Origin: Candidatus Omnitrophota bacterium
GTDB taxonomy: Bacteria; Omnitrophota; Gorgyraeia; Gygaellales; Profunditerraquicolaceae
Assembly (NCBI GenBank): GCA_018895075.1
Contig: JAHIOW010000008.1
Location: forward strand, 1-52,419
Length of the DNA: 52,419 nucleotides
Direction: 5' to 3'
How positions within the stretch are numbered: the first letter of the stretch is position 1; every line of letters starts with the position of its first letter. The position numbers and the translations under genes are program-made. Below, in pieces: positions 16,585 through 25,373 of this stretch. The notes below the pieces were generated by a model. That model was given only the letters and a program-made list of their open reading frames with translations, did not search any database and was not told where the DNA came from.

Positions 16585-17406
16585 ATGAATAAATTATTAA
16601 ATATAGGTATTGTAGGCTGCGGCGCCATAGGCTCTTCTCTGGCAAAGGCAATTATGTCTGATTTCGCCCAGCAGGCAGAGTTGGTCAGCCTGTATGATAG
16701 CGATATAGAGAAGGCCTATAATCTGGCCAATAAATTCAGCAACCGTAAATTAGCGGCTTTGAATTTGGATGAATTAATCAATAAGGCAGATTTGGTTATC
16801 GAAGCCACAAAGGCCGATTCCGCTTTTGATATTGCCAAGAAGGCAATCTCTTCATCAAGGGATATCCTGATTATGAGCGTGGGCGGACTAATCCAGCACT
16901 ATGGGGAATTAGAATCATTAGCCAGGGAAAAGAAGGCCGGTATATATATACCTTCCGGCGCTGTATGCGGTATAGACGGTTTAAAGGCAGCGAGTTTCGG
17001 TAAAATAAAAAAAGTTACCTTGACTACAAAGAAACCTCCCCGGGCATTCGCGGGCTCAGCCTTTGCCTTGAAGAAAAAGATACGCCTGGATGCCATAGAT
17101 AAGGATACGGTTCTTTTTGAGGGTAATGCCCTTTCTGCCATAAGATTATTTTCCCAAAATGTCAATGTTGCCGCAACGTTAAGTATTGCCGGTATCGGGC
17201 CTGAGCGTACAATTGTGCGCATAATAGCTTCGCCTTCTGCCAAAAGAAATACACACGAGATAGAGATAGAATCAGATGCAGGCAGGATTTTTACCAAGAC
17301 AGAAAATGTTATTCATCCTGATAATCCCAAGACCAGTTATTTAGCAGTGTTATCCGCTATTGCCACCTTGAAACAGATTTTAGAACCAGTGAGGATAGGC
17401 ACATAG
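16585..17406 (+). CDS. L-aspartate dehydrogenase
   Basis: Predicted NAD(P)-dependent oxidation of aspartate to iminoaspartate, which NadA can use for NAD synthesis. N-terminal Rossmann motif IGIVGCGAIGSSLAKAI; family blocks are YIPSGAVCGIDGLKAASFG, FSQNVNVAATLSIAGIGPERT and VIHPDNPKTSYLAVLSAIATLK. 273 residues, as in nadX-type enzymes. It starts directly after the panC stop with no gap. It could serve NAD synthesis or reductive amination of oxaloacetate; the setting beside panC does not decide. nadA, nadB and nadC are not seen. Confidence 0.87.
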   Translation: MNKLLNIGIVGCGAIGSSLAKAIMSDFAQQAELVSLYDSDIEKAYNLANKFSNRKLAALNLDELINKADLVIEATKADSAFDIAKKAISSSRDILIMSVGGLIQHYGELESLAREKKAGIYIPSGAVCGIDGLKAASFGKIKKVTLTTKKPPRAFAGSAFALKKKIRLDAIDKDTVLFEGNALSAIRLFSQNVNVAATLSIAGIGPERTIVRIIASPSAKRNTHEIEIESDAGRIFTKTENVIHPDNPKTSYLAVLSAIATLKQILEPVRIGT

Positions 17407-17452
17407 CAGTTTATAAATAATAAATAAGAAACGAAAGGGGGTGAAATAAGAA

Positions 17453-17695
17453 ATGGCTCAGAAATTAATGAAATTAGGAATTAAACGCGAAAAAGGTTAC
17501 CTCTACTATATTGACAAAAAAGGCGATGTCTCTTGTGCTAAGATGGCCAGAGGTAAGAAAAAAGGCGGGAGCCCCAAGAAAGTAGCTAAGTGCGGCATCA
17601 CGAGGAAAAAGGGTTACCTCTATTTCATTGACAAAAAAGGCGATGTCTCCTGCGCTATAATGAAGAGGGGTGGCAGGAAAAGAAAAAAAAGATAA
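17453..17695 (+). CDS. Small basic protein of two tandem repeats
   Basis: 80 residues, not assigned to a named function. It consists of two near-identical units of about 37 residues: each reads (K)xGI-x-R-(E/K)KGYLY-x-IDKKGDVSCA and is followed by a basic Gly/Lys/Arg tail (ARGKKKGG and KRGGRKRKKR). Predicted pI is very high, with one Cys per SCA motif plus a third in AKCGI. A cytoplasmic nucleic-acid or ribosome partner is plausible (inference only). AAAGGGGGTGA upstream is a near-perfect Shine-Dalgarno site, so expression should be strong. It lies 46 bases after the aspartate dehydrogenase gene and is closed by an unusual split terminator. Confidence 0.85.
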   Translation: MAQKLMKLGIKREKGYLYYIDKKGDVSCAKMARGKKKGGSPKKVAKCGITRKKGYLYFIDKKGDVSCAIMKRGGRKRKKR

Positions 17696-17701
17696 ACACC
17701 C

Positions 17702-17914
17702 AAAAAAGAAAGCCCCTGTAAAATGTTAATGAGCACATAACTTACGGAATTATTTATTTAATTAACTGACATAAGTTATATGTGCGAATTAACCCCTCAC
17801 CCAGATACATCGAAGCGTCTCTTCGTAGTAACTGGGTGAGGGGTAAGTTCGTGCATACAATTTACGTTCCGTAAATTGTGCACTTACTTAATTTGCAGGG
17901 GTTTTCTTTTTTTT
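17702..17914 (+). terminator. Terminator whose stem is split by an inserted repeat
   Basis: Left arm 17702-17722 (AAAAAAGAAAGCCCCTGTAAA) and right arm about 17892-17912 (TTTGCAGGGGTTTTC plus T run) can pair over 21 bp with only two G-U wobbles. The right arm ends in a run of eight T. This is a terminator stem in form, but its arms are about 170 bases apart, and the space between is filled by a multi-hairpin repeat. The right arm also carries the uvrA -35 box. Confidence 0.7.
17728..17891. repeat. Multi-hairpin intergenic element, copy B
   Basis: Begins AATGAGCACATAACTTACGGAA; the inverted right end reads GTGCACAATTTACGGAAC, so the ends are related inverted repeats. Internal hairpins are GCACATAACTTA / TAAGTTATATGTGC, CCCCTCACCCAG / CTGGGTGAGGGG, CGAAG/CTTCG and ACAATTTACG/CGTAAATTGT. 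Segments are shared with copy A (GACATAAGTTATATGT) and copy C (AACTTACGGAAT). No coding potential is evident. It occupies the loop of the terminator described at 17702-17914. Confidence 0.75.
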
Positions 17915-17922
17915 GATATAAT
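17893..17922 (+). promoter_or_regulatory. uvrA promoter, extended -10
   Basis: TTGCAG (17893-17898), 18-base spacer, TATAAT (17917-17922) with TG at 17914-17915 forming an extended -10. The uvrA ATG at 17931 is only eight bases after the -10 box and has no Shine-Dalgarno site, again predicting a leaderless mRNA. No LexA box was recognised. Confidence 0.7.
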
Positions 17923-17930
17923 TTTAAATT

Positions 17931-20720
17931 ATGGAAAATGCTATTGTTATCAGGGGCGCTAAAGAGCATAACCTAAAAAATTTAAATCTGCAATTGCCAC
18001 GCAATAAACTCATTGTGATTACCGGGCTTTCCGGCTCCGGTAAATCGAGCCTGGCCTTTGATACCATATATGCCGAGGGACAACGCCGTTATGTAGAGAG
18101 TTTATCCAGTTATGCCCGCCAATTTTTGGAACAGTTGCAGAAGCCCGATGTGGAATACATTGAAGGCCTATCGCCGGCAATAGCTATTGAGCAGAGGACT
18201 GCAGGAGGAAATCCCCGCTCTACAGTAGCCACCCAAACCGAAATTTATGATTACCTGAGATTGCTCTTTGCCCGTATCGGCAAAGTATCCTGTTATCAAT
18301 GCGGGCAACCCATAGAAAGACAGAGCTCCCAGGAAATTATAGAAAGAATAATGGCCTTACCACCGGGTCGAGATATTCAGATTTTAGCGCCTATAGTCAG
18401 AGGCAGGAAGGGAGAATATAAGGATATATTCAGCCACATTCAAAAAGCAGGATTTGCGCGCGCGCGTGTGGATGGTAAAGTCTATGAGTTATCAGCAAAA
18501 ATAAAACTTCAGAAATATAAGATGCACAATATAGAAGTGGTGGTAGATAGGCTTCAGATAAAACCTCAGATAAAAAACAGGATTACAGATTCCATTGAGA
18601 CTGCGCTTAAGGTGGGCAAAGGAACAATAGCTGTAATCACAGGCAGCAGGGAAATCATCTTCAGTGAACAGTATACCTGTAACAAATGTGGCATAGATAT
18701 TGCAGAAGTCCAGCCGCGCATCTTCTCTTTCAATTCTCCCTATGGCGCCTGTCCGGTTTGTAATGGCCTAGGCACAAAACCTGAGTTTGACCCGGATTTA
18801 ATCATTCCCGATAAAAATAAGTCCATAAATGCAGGGGCAATTGGGCCCTGGAGGAGGGGAGGAAAGGGATACATCCTTTATTACCGCTGGCTCATTCGCC
18901 GGCTCTCTTATCAGCTGGATTTTGACCTGGATGTACCGTTTAAGAAATTAAGCAAGGATATACAGAGGGCCATACTTTACGGGAGTGATGAACACATCAA
19001 TGGTAAGCCGTTTGAAGGTATAATTCCCCATTTAGAAAGATTATTCCATCAGACAGAAAGCGATTATTTAAAACAAGAAATATCCCGATTTATGTCCAGC
19101 TTGCCTTGTCCGGGATGCGCAGGGGCAAGGCTTAAAAAAGAGAGTTTATCTGTTACCATTGCCGGTAAAAATATATGGCAGTTAACTCAATATTCTATAA
19201 AAGAGGCATACGCTTTCTTTAAAAAATTAGAATTGAGGCCAAGAGAAAAGATTATTGGCCAGCAGGCCCTGAAGGAGATAATACAGAGATTGCAATTCTG
19301 TATTGATGTGGGTTTGGAATACCTGACTCTGGAGAGGAGAAGTTCAACCCTTTCAGGCGGCGAAGCGCAAAGGATCCGCCTGGCCACTCAAGTAGGCTCG
19401 GGGTTGGTAGGGGTATTATATATATTGGATGAACCCAGTATCGGTTTACATTACAGGGACAACGTAAAACTGATATCCACATTGAAGGCATTAAGAGACT
19501 TAGGCAATACCTTGATTGTAGTAGAGCATGATGAAGCTACGATTTTGGCTGCGGATTATATCCTGGATTTAGGGCCAGGCGCAGGCAGGGCAGGCGGTGA
19601 GGTGGTTTTCTCCGGCACAAAAGAAGAATTGCTAAGGCATCCGGATTCACTTACTGCCAGGTACCTAAGAAAAGAATTAAAAATAGATACACCTATAAAA
19701 AGAAGGCCCTGGCAGGATAAAAAATTTTTAGAGATAAAAGGAGCCAGAGAGCATAACCTCAAAGATATAGATGTAAAGTTTCCCTTAGGCCTTTTTATCG
19801 GTGTTACCGGCGTATCCGGCTCGGGTAAATCCACCTTGATTGATGAAATATTGTACCGGGGCCTGGCGCAGAAGTTATACAAGTCCAAAGAAAAACCCGG
19901 ATGGCATAAAGAGATTATTGGCCGAGAACTTATTGATAAGGTTATTGTAGTTGACCAGTCTCCTATAGGCAGGACCCCGCGTTCCAATCCTGCTACCTAT
20001 ACCGGTTTCTTTAGCCCTATCCGCCAGTTATTTAGCGGGATTCCCGAAGCGCGTATGCGCGGATATAAACCGGGGAGATTTTCTTTTAACGTCAAAGGCG
20101 GCCGCTGCGAGGCATGCACAGGCGACGGCATCAAGAGGATTGAGATGCATTTTTTACCTGACGTTTATGTAAAATGCGATGTCTGTAAGGGCAGGCGTTT
20201 TAATGAAGCAACGCTTGAGGTAAAATACAAAGGTAAAACTATTGCCGATGTCTTAGAGATGACTGTAGAGGAGGCATTGGATTTATTCAATAATATCCCT
20301 CAGGTAAAAAATATACTCCTTACGCTTTATAATGTGGGCTTGGGTTATATAGAGCTGGGCCAGCCGGCAACCACATTATCCGGCGGGGAGGCGCAGCGCG
20401 TAAAGCTTTCCCTGGAATTAAGCAGGCGCGGGACAGGCAAAACCCTGTATATTTTAGATGAGCCTACCACCGGACTGCATTTTGCAGATACGCAGAAACT
20501 CCTTTCTGTCCTTCAGAAGTTAGCGGACCGCGGCAACACCGTTATCGTCATTGAACATAATTTAGAAGTAATAAAATGCGCCGATTATATTATCGATTTA
20601 GGCCCGGAAGGCGGAGATAAGGGCGGTGAGATTGTAGCTAGCGGCAGCCCGGAGGAATTAATTAAAGTGAATAATTCTTATACGGGCGAGTTCTTGAAGA
20701 AATTGTTGAATAAGAGATAA
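17931..20720 (+). CDS. uvrA: Excinuclease ABC subunit A
   Basis: Damage-recognition ATPase of nucleotide excision repair; works with UvrB and UvrC, neither in this window. Two ABC modules: first P-loop [14 protein letters not shown], signature [16 protein letters not shown] and Walker [13 protein letters not shown]; second P-loop [15 protein letters not shown], signature [17 protein letters not shown] and [15 protein letters not shown]. Zinc-module cysteines are seen as CYQC, CNKC/CPVC and CEAC/CDVC. 929 residues, normal. Stand-alone transcription unit by promoter evidence; the next gene has its own promoter in the uvrA 3' end. Confidence 0.97.
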   Translation: MENAIVIRGAKEHNLKNLNLQLPRNKLIVITGLSGSGKSSLAFDTIYAEGQRRYVESLSSYARQFLEQLQKPDVEYIEGLSPAIAIEQRTAGGNPRSTVATQTEIYDYLRLLFARIGKVSCYQCGQPIERQSSQEIIERIMALPPGRDIQILAPIVRGRKGEYKDIFSHIQKAGFARARVDGKVYELSAKIKLQKYKMHNIEVVVDRLQIKPQIKNRITDSIETALKVGKGTIAVITGSREIIFSEQYTCNKCGIDIAEVQPRIFSFNSPYGACPVCNGLGTKPEFDPDLIIPDKNKSINAGAIGPWRRGGKGYILYYRWLIRRLSYQLDFDLDVPFKKLSKDIQRAILYGSDEHINGKPFEGIIPHLERLFHQTESDYLKQEISRFMSSLPCPGCAGARLKKESLSVTIAGKNIWQLTQYSIKEAYAFFKKLELRPREKIIGQQALKEIIQRLQFCIDVGLEYLTLERRSSTLSGGEAQRIRLATQVGSGLVGVLYILDEPSIGLHYRDNVKLISTLKALRDLGNTLIVVEHDEATILAADYILDLGPGAGRAGGEVVFSGTKEELLRHPDSLTARYLRKELKIDTPIKRRPWQDKKFLEIKGAREHNLKDIDVKFPLGLFIGVTGVSGSGKSTLIDEILYRGLAQKLYKSKEKPGWHKEIIGRELIDKVIVVDQSPIGRTPRSNPATYTGFFSPIRQLFSGIPEARMRGYKPGRFSFNVKGGRCEACTGDGIKRIEMHFLPDVYVKCDVCKGRRFNEATLEVKYKGKTIADVLEMTVEEALDLFNNIPQVKNILLTLYNVGLGYIELGQPATTLSGGEAQRVKLSLELSRRGTGKTLYILDEPTTGLHFADTQKLLSVLQKLADRGNTVIVIEHNLEVIKCADYIIDLGPEGGDKGGEIVASGSPEELIKVNNSYTGEFLKKLLNKR

Positions 20721-20734
20721 ATTAGTGTTATAGT
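20706..20734 (+). promoter_or_regulatory. Promoter of the TPR-TolQR cluster
   Basis: TTGAAT (20706-20711) inside the end of uvrA, 17-base spacer, TATAGT (20729-20734) with TG one base upstream (extended -10). The start ATG at 20743 is eight bases after the -10 box and lacks a Shine-Dalgarno site, matching the leaderless pattern of rplM, uvrA and the 47160 gene. Confidence 0.65.
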
Positions 20735-20742
20735 TTAACAAA

Positions 20743-23220
20743 ATGGCAAAATTAAGATTATTTTTTATAATATTTTTTATATTTATTGCGATTTGGCAAA
20801 TGCCTTCTGCCATTTGCCAACCCTATGCCCAGGATTCTAAAGAGGAAGAGACGCTTTTTATAGCGCAAAAGGCATTTGGGGATGGTTTTTATGAAGTTGC
20901 CCTGGGCCTGCTTGAGCGTTTCTTAAAGAATTATCCTGCCTCGGGAAAAAAGGCAAAAGTAAATTTATTAATCGGGCAGTGTTATTTCTATCAGGATAGA
21001 TTCCTGGATGCCCTGGGGAAATTCCAGGGCCTTCTCAATCAACCCCAAGCCCAAGAGATTAAAGACGCTATTCTTTACTGGATTGCCGAGGTGCATTTTA
21101 AAGGCAATGATTTTGCCAAGGCGGCAAATTATTATCAAAAAATAACTGATGAATTTCCCAAATCTTCTTATATCACCTCTGCCTATTATTCTTTGGGCTG
21201 GTGTTTGTTTCAGGAGGCCAAATTTAATGAGGCCCTGAAAAATTTTAAGATGGTTGAAGAAAAATTCCCCAAGGATCCCCTGGCCGAAGACTCCAGGCTA
21301 AAGATAATTGAGTGCCTGTATAATTTAAAAGACTATACCGGCCTTAAGGATAGGGCCGGAGGCTATCTTAAGGCCTATTCCAAGGATAAGACAAAACTTC
21401 CCTATTTATATTTTTATCTTGCCGAGGCAGATTATTATCTGAATAATTTAGAAGAGGCTATTAACGATTACTCAAGGGTTCTGGCGAACTCCGATGACCG
21501 TAAGCTACAGGCATTATCCAAATTAGGAACAGGATGGGCTTACCTTAAGTTGAAACGCTACCGAGAGGCGCAAGGCGCATTCTTAGAGATAAACGCCGAT
21601 AATTTAGAAAAGAAAGATATTGATGTTTTATTATTAGCTAAAGCAATATTATGTTTTGAAACTAATAGGTTTGTGGAGGCAAAAAATATATATAACGAAT
21701 TATTAAATATAACTTCCGATCCTTTGGCCTTGATTCAGGCCTATCTAGGAAAAGCAGATGCCCTTTACAATATTGCTGAATACAAAGAAGCGATAAAGAC
21801 GTATAAAGAGGGCCTTGCGAATTCATCAGCGCCTATACCGCAAGAGGTTGTTGATAAATTGCATTATGGGCTGGCCTGGGCCTATTTAAAAGAAGGGGAA
21901 TTCAAGGAGGCAATAGCCGAGTTGCAAAAGATTGTTAAATATACCGAAGATAAGATTGTCAAAATCGCTGCCCTCTGCCATATCGGAGATACCTATCAAG
22001 ATTCCGGAGATTACGAGGAGGCAGCCTTAGCCTATGATAATATATTAAAAGATTATCCAGATAGTTTTTATAGCGACTATGTCCAATATCAGTTAGGCCT
22101 TACCCTGTTTAAGGCATCTAACTATGAGGGTGCGATTTTGGCTCTGCAGAGCCTCAAAAAAAACTTTCCTGATTCCAAGCTTTTAGATGATGCCTCTTAT
22201 GCTCTGGGGCTGGCCTATTTTCAAAGGGAGGATTACAATTCCAGTAAAGAAATTTTTTCAGAGTTTGTCCAAAAATATAAAGACAGTAACTTAAAATCCG
22301 AAGGCATGTATCTTTTGGGAACTAGTTTATATAATTTAACAAAATTTTCCGAGGCGATAGAGGTGTTTAAGGATATTATCAGGACGTATGAAAAGGATAC
22401 AGAACTTATACAGAAAGCAGAATACGAGATAGCAGACTGCTATTACCAGATGGGTAACGAAAAAGAGGCGATGGCCAGATTCAAGATGTTACGTTCCAAA
22501 TATCCTGATTCCAAACTCGCTCCAGAAGTCTTGTGGTGGTTGGGTGAATATTACTATAGGCAAAATGATCTGAATCTGGCACAGAGGTACTTTTCCTCCA
22601 TTATTCAGGATTTTTCCAAGAGCAATTTGATTGATTCCTGCTATTATGCCCTGGGTTCAATTTATGTAGAAGAATCGCGGTATCCGGAGGCAACAACTAA
22701 TTTTAAGAAGCTCATGGACTCAGACCGGTCTGATTTAGCCGGCGCAGCAGCTATTGCTTTAGCGGATATATATGTCAGAGAAGACAAAGTGGATTTTGCC
22801 CTCAAGACTTATAAAGATGTAGTCAGCAAATATACTAACCTGGCTAGTTTAATTTATCCCAAGATGGCGGATGTCTTTTATAGAATAAAGGATTACCCAC
22901 AGGCAATAGATTTTTATCGCCGGAGTCTGGATATAGTGCCGGTAAGACAGATGTCAGATATTCAATTTAGGTTAGCCGAGGCCTTAGAGGCAGAAGGAAA
23001 ACTTGAGGAGTCGATTGAAGAATACTTGAAGGTTACCTATCTTTATTCAGAGAATGAGGAGTTAGCGCTTAAATCCCTTTTGCGGGTAGCGGCAATCTAT
23101 GAAGGTAAAGAGAATTTTAAAGAAGCAGTTAATATTTACAGAAGAGTCATCTCAATGGATGTTCAAGAAGCAAAATATGCCCAAGAGAGGATTGACTGGA
23201 TAATCAAACACGTTAGATAA
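20743..23220 (+). CDS. Large exported TPR-repeat protein (Tol-associated)
   Basis: 825 residues. Signal peptide of about 28 residues (hydrophobic run FFIIFFIFIAIW, then SAICQPYAQ), followed almost entirely by tetratricopeptide repeats of the YbgF/BamD type. Recurrent patterns are AYYSLGWCLFQEAKFNEALKNF, DDASYALGLAYFQREDYNSS and CYYALGSIYVEESRYPEAT, often ending F-P-x-S. It is therefore a periplasmic scaffold protein, not an enzyme. tolQ, tolR and a TonB-like gene follow immediately, so it probably takes the place of YbgF/CpoB and Tol-Pal partners in coordinating envelope constriction (inference). Specific binding partners cannot be read from the sequence. Confidence 0.85.
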   Translation: MAKLRLFFIIFFIFIAIWQMPSAICQPYAQDSKEEETLFIAQKAFGDGFYEVALGLLERFLKNYPASGKKAKVNLLIGQCYFYQDRFLDALGKFQGLLNQPQAQEIKDAILYWIAEVHFKGNDFAKAANYYQKITDEFPKSSYITSAYYSLGWCLFQEAKFNEALKNFKMVEEKFPKDPLAEDSRLKIIECLYNLKDYTGLKDRAGGYLKAYSKDKTKLPYLYFYLAEADYYLNNLEEAINDYSRVLANSDDRKLQALSKLGTGWAYLKLKRYREAQGAFLEINADNLEKKDIDVLLLAKAILCFETNRFVEAKNIYNELLNITSDPLALIQAYLGKADALYNIAEYKEAIKTYKEGLANSSAPIPQEVVDKLHYGLAWAYLKEGEFKEAIAELQKIVKYTEDKIVKIAALCHIGDTYQDSGDYEEAALAYDNILKDYPDSFYSDYVQYQLGLTLFKASNYEGAILALQSLKKNFPDSKLLDDASYALGLAYFQREDYNSSKEIFSEFVQKYKDSNLKSEGMYLLGTSLYNLTKFSEAIEVFKDIIRTYEKDTELIQKAEYEIADCYYQMGNEKEAMARFKMLRSKYPDSKLAPEVLWWLGEYYYRQNDLNLAQRYFSSIIQDFSKSNLIDSCYYALGSIYVEESRYPEATTNFKKLMDSDRSDLAGAAAIALADIYVREDKVDFALKTYKDVVSKYTNLASLIYPKMADVFYRIKDYPQAIDFYRRSLDIVPVRQMSDIQFRLAEALEAEGKLEESIEEYLKVTYLYSENEELALKSLLRVAAIYEGKENFKEAVNIYRRVISMDVQEAKYAQERIDWIIKHVR

Positions 23221-23231
23221 AGGAGGAAGCG

Positions 23232-23864
23232 ATGGATCTATACAGCATGGGTTTATGGCAGGTATTTTTAGCCGGCGGGCCAATAATGTGGCCAATTCTT
23301 TTCTGCTCCATATTTGCCTTGGCGATAATACTGGATAAATTCTGGCATCTGCATAGGATCAGGATAGACACCCAGAAGTTTTTGGGCAATATTTTAGATA
23401 AAATGAAGAGGCATGAGATAAAAGAGGCGCTGGGAATCTGCGATAATACCAAGAGCCCAATCTCCAATATATTAAAGGCGGGGATTTTGAAATATGACCG
23501 TCCGCGCGACAAGATTAAAGAGTCTATCGAAGATGCCTCTTTGTACGAAATACCCAAGTTAGAAAAAAATCTCTCAACCTTGGCTACCATAGCGCATATC
23601 TCCCCGCTTTTAGGTCTTTTAGGGACAGTCACAGGGATGGTCAGGTGTTTTCAAACTATCCAGGCCAAGGCTACTATCCTTCATCCTATTGCGCCGGGTG
23701 ATTTAGCAGGTGGCATCTGGGAATCACTGCTGAGCACGGTTGCGGGTTTGATCGTGGCTATACCGGCGTTCGTGGCCTATAATTATCTGGTCAGCCACAT
23801 AAATAATTTTATTTTGGAGATGGAAAAGGCATCTACCGAGTTAGTTAATTTCCTTACTGAATAG
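23232..23864 (+). CDS. tolQ: TolQ/ExbB/MotA-type proton channel protein
   Basis: Inner-membrane stator subunit that, with TolR/ExbD, turns proton flow into motion of a TonB- or TolA-like partner. Three membrane segments: IMWPILFCSIFALAIILDKFW near residues 18-36, ISPLLGLLGTVTGMVRCFQTI (about 120-140) and LLSTVAGLIVAIPAFVAYNYL (about 165-185), with the expected glycine and threonine/proline positions. 210 residues. Strong AAAGGAGG site 11 bases after the TPR gene. TolQ and ExbB cannot be separated from sequence alone; the TPR neighbour leans to Tol. Confidence 0.9.
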   Translation: MDLYSMGLWQVFLAGGPIMWPILFCSIFALAIILDKFWHLHRIRIDTQKFLGNILDKMKRHEIKEALGICDNTKSPISNILKAGILKYDRPRDKIKESIEDASLYEIPKLEKNLSTLATIAHISPLLGLLGTVTGMVRCFQTIQAKATILHPIAPGDLAGGIWESLLSTVAGLIVAIPAFVAYNYLVSHINNFILEMEKASTELVNFLTE

Positions 23865-23873
23865 GGGGCAAAA

Positions 23874-24275
23874 ATGCGTTTTAAGCACCGGATGGAATTA
23901 GAGCACGGCCTTAAGCAGATAGACATTGCTCCTTTGATTGATGTGGTGTTTCAGTTGCTGATATTCTTTATGCTTACTTCCAGTTTTGTGATGCAACCGA
24001 GCATAAAAGTAAACCTGCCCAAGGCAGTAACCAGCAAGGTTGTCCAGGATAAAAATATAGAAATAATTATATCCAGCGAGAACGTCACTTATTTAAACGG
24101 TAGGGTCGTAACTACAGAAGAGCTGAAGGCCTTGCTGAGGCAGGTAGCCAAGAGGAACCAGCCGATTTTAATTAAGGCGGACAGGCGTGCATCTTTAGGC
24201 AGGGTGGTGGAAATGTGGGATATGTGCCGCGACCTGGGCATAACCCAGATTAATATCGCCACCAACCAGGAATGA
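23874..24275 (+). CDS. tolR: TolR/ExbD-type protein
   Basis: Partner of the preceding channel. Single N-terminal membrane helix IAPLIDVVFQLLIFFMLTSSF with the essential proton-carrying aspartate D23, then a small periplasmic domain (ASLGRVVEMWDMCRDLGITQINIAT at the C-terminus), the usual ExbD/TolR layout. 133 residues. GGGG upstream, 10-base gap from tolQ; its stop overlaps the next start as ATGA. Confidence 0.92.
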   Translation: MRFKHRMELEHGLKQIDIAPLIDVVFQLLIFFMLTSSFVMQPSIKVNLPKAVTSKVVQDKNIEIIISSENVTYLNGRVVTTEELKALLRQVAKRNQPILIKADRRASLGRVVEMWDMCRDLGITQINIATNQE

Positions 24276-24907
24276 GAAATAAGATTTTTAGCAAGAGTAT
24301 ATTTATTTCTCTGTTAGGGCATATAACCGTATTTAGTATTTTCGGTTTTACTTTCGGAAGTATAATTCCTAAGGTAAATTATGCCCCCGTTTCTTTTTTA
24401 GGGTCCATTCTAGCCAGTTCAGATTTAAATAATTTTACCTTCACTCAGCCCATTATACACAGAGGTGTGGGTTTTGGTAAAAAAGCCAATACCTTGATAC
24501 TGGATACAGCCAGCAGGGGTTATATCGTAGTCCTTAAGCCGTATTTTAAGCCCTGCGCGTCTTTATCTATAAACCAAGAGAAAAGAATAGTTGTGCCCAC
24601 AACAGAATTAACCTCTTTTGCCTGGGAGAAGAGAGAACCGGTCATCACTTTTTATCCGCACCTGCCCTATCATTTCCTGCTTTATTTTAAAGATAGACAG
24701 AAGGTCCATATTGAACTTATGTTTAATATTATATCAAATGCCAGGAGAAACAGGACATTGATAAGACGCAAGGTTTCCTCGGGCAACTTAGAGGTAGACC
24801 TTTTAACTATGCGTCATATCGGTCATTATATTTTTGTACAACAGGAGCAGTTTGCTCACAATACCTGGCAGACAGTAAAGATAGACCTTTCGGCGAGAAA
24901 TGATTAA
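24272..24907 (+). CDS. Divergent TonB/TolA-like protein
   Basis: 211 residues. The N-terminal membrane helix FISLLGHITVFSIFGFTFG contains S-x3-H, the spacing that TonB uses to couple to ExbB/ExbD. The C-terminal third (VHIELMFNIISN...RKVSSGNLEVDLLTMRHIGHY) is laid out like a TonB C-terminal domain, including the SSGN-x-x-L/VD turn. There is no proline-rich linker, so the reach across the periplasm would be short. Position directly after tolQ-tolR, overlapping tolR by four bases, supports the role. Exact name and outer-membrane target are unknown. Confidence 0.7.
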   Translation: MRNKIFSKSIFISLLGHITVFSIFGFTFGSIIPKVNYAPVSFLGSILASSDLNNFTFTQPIIHRGVGFGKKANTLILDTASRGYIVVLKPYFKPCASLSINQEKRIVVPTTELTSFAWEKREPVITFYPHLPYHFLLYFKDRQKVHIELMFNIISNARRNRTLIRRKVSSGNLEVDLLTMRHIGHYIFVQQEQFAHNTWQTVKIDLSARND

Positions 24908-25121
24908 TATTGATTTTTCTTGGGCTATTGCGTTATATATCTGTCTTTTTTTAAATTTTATCCTGGCCGTTTGGCTCTTTAACAAAAAGCAAAGTGACAA
25001 GGATTTATCTTTAGACCCCCGCTTTATCTGGTTTTGCTCCATATGTACCCATACCTATATTAATACCAAAGAAGATATAATCTCTATCTGCCCGCGTTGC
25101 GGCAGCTACAATAAAAAGTAA
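24900..25121 (+). CDS. Small membrane protein with zinc ribbon
   Basis: 73 residues, function not recognised. One membrane helix (WAIALYICLFLNFILAVWLF, about residues 8-27), then a cytoplasmic or periplasmic tail with two CxxC pairs: CSIC and CPRC, spaced like a zinc ribbon (FCSICTHTYI...ISICPRCGSYNKK). It overlaps the TonB-like gene by eight bases, so it is the last gene of that cluster. A promoter begins just after its stop. Confidence 0.75.
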   Translation: MINIDFSWAIALYICLFLNFILAVWLFNKKQSDKDLSLDPRFIWFCSICTHTYINTKEDIISICPRCGSYNKK

Positions 25122-25149
25122 TTGACTTGGCCTTTTTTTTGTCTATAAT
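25122..25149 (+). promoter_or_regulatory. Sigma-70 promoter of the winged-helix gene
   Basis: TTGACT (25122-25127), 16-base spacer containing eight T, TATAAT (25144-25149). Unlike the leaderless cases, here CGGAGG (25155-25160) precedes the ATG at 25167. Confidence 0.8.
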
Positions 25150-25166
25150 AAAATCGGAGGCAAAAG

Positions 25167-25373
25167 ATGATTACTCAAATAGGAATAATTGCAGGCGATA
25201 TCTGGCATTTTTTGGATGAGCACACAGAGGTTATGCTTTCAGAATTAGTTAAGGATATTGATAAGCCCAGGGATAACGTGCTGATGAGTTTAGGCTGGCT
25301 TGCCCGCGAGGGCCATGTAATCCTACAGCAAATAGGCAGTGATTATAAATTGACCTTGAGGAAGAATGGCTAG
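25167..25373 (+). CDS. Winged-helix DNA-binding protein, DUF2582 type
   Basis: 68 residues. The sequence IGIIAGDIWHFLDEHTEVMLSELVKDI...LMSLGWLAREGHVIL is the compact winged-helix fold of the DUF2582 family. Target genes of this family are not established. Preceded by CGGAGG and its own promoter; its stop overlaps the following pilin-like gene by eight bases, so the two are co-translated, which hints at a role with the pilus genes (inference). Confidence 0.8.
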   Translation: MITQIGIIAGDIWHFLDEHTEVMLSELVKDIDKPRDNVLMSLGWLAREGHVILQQIGSDYKLTLRKNG

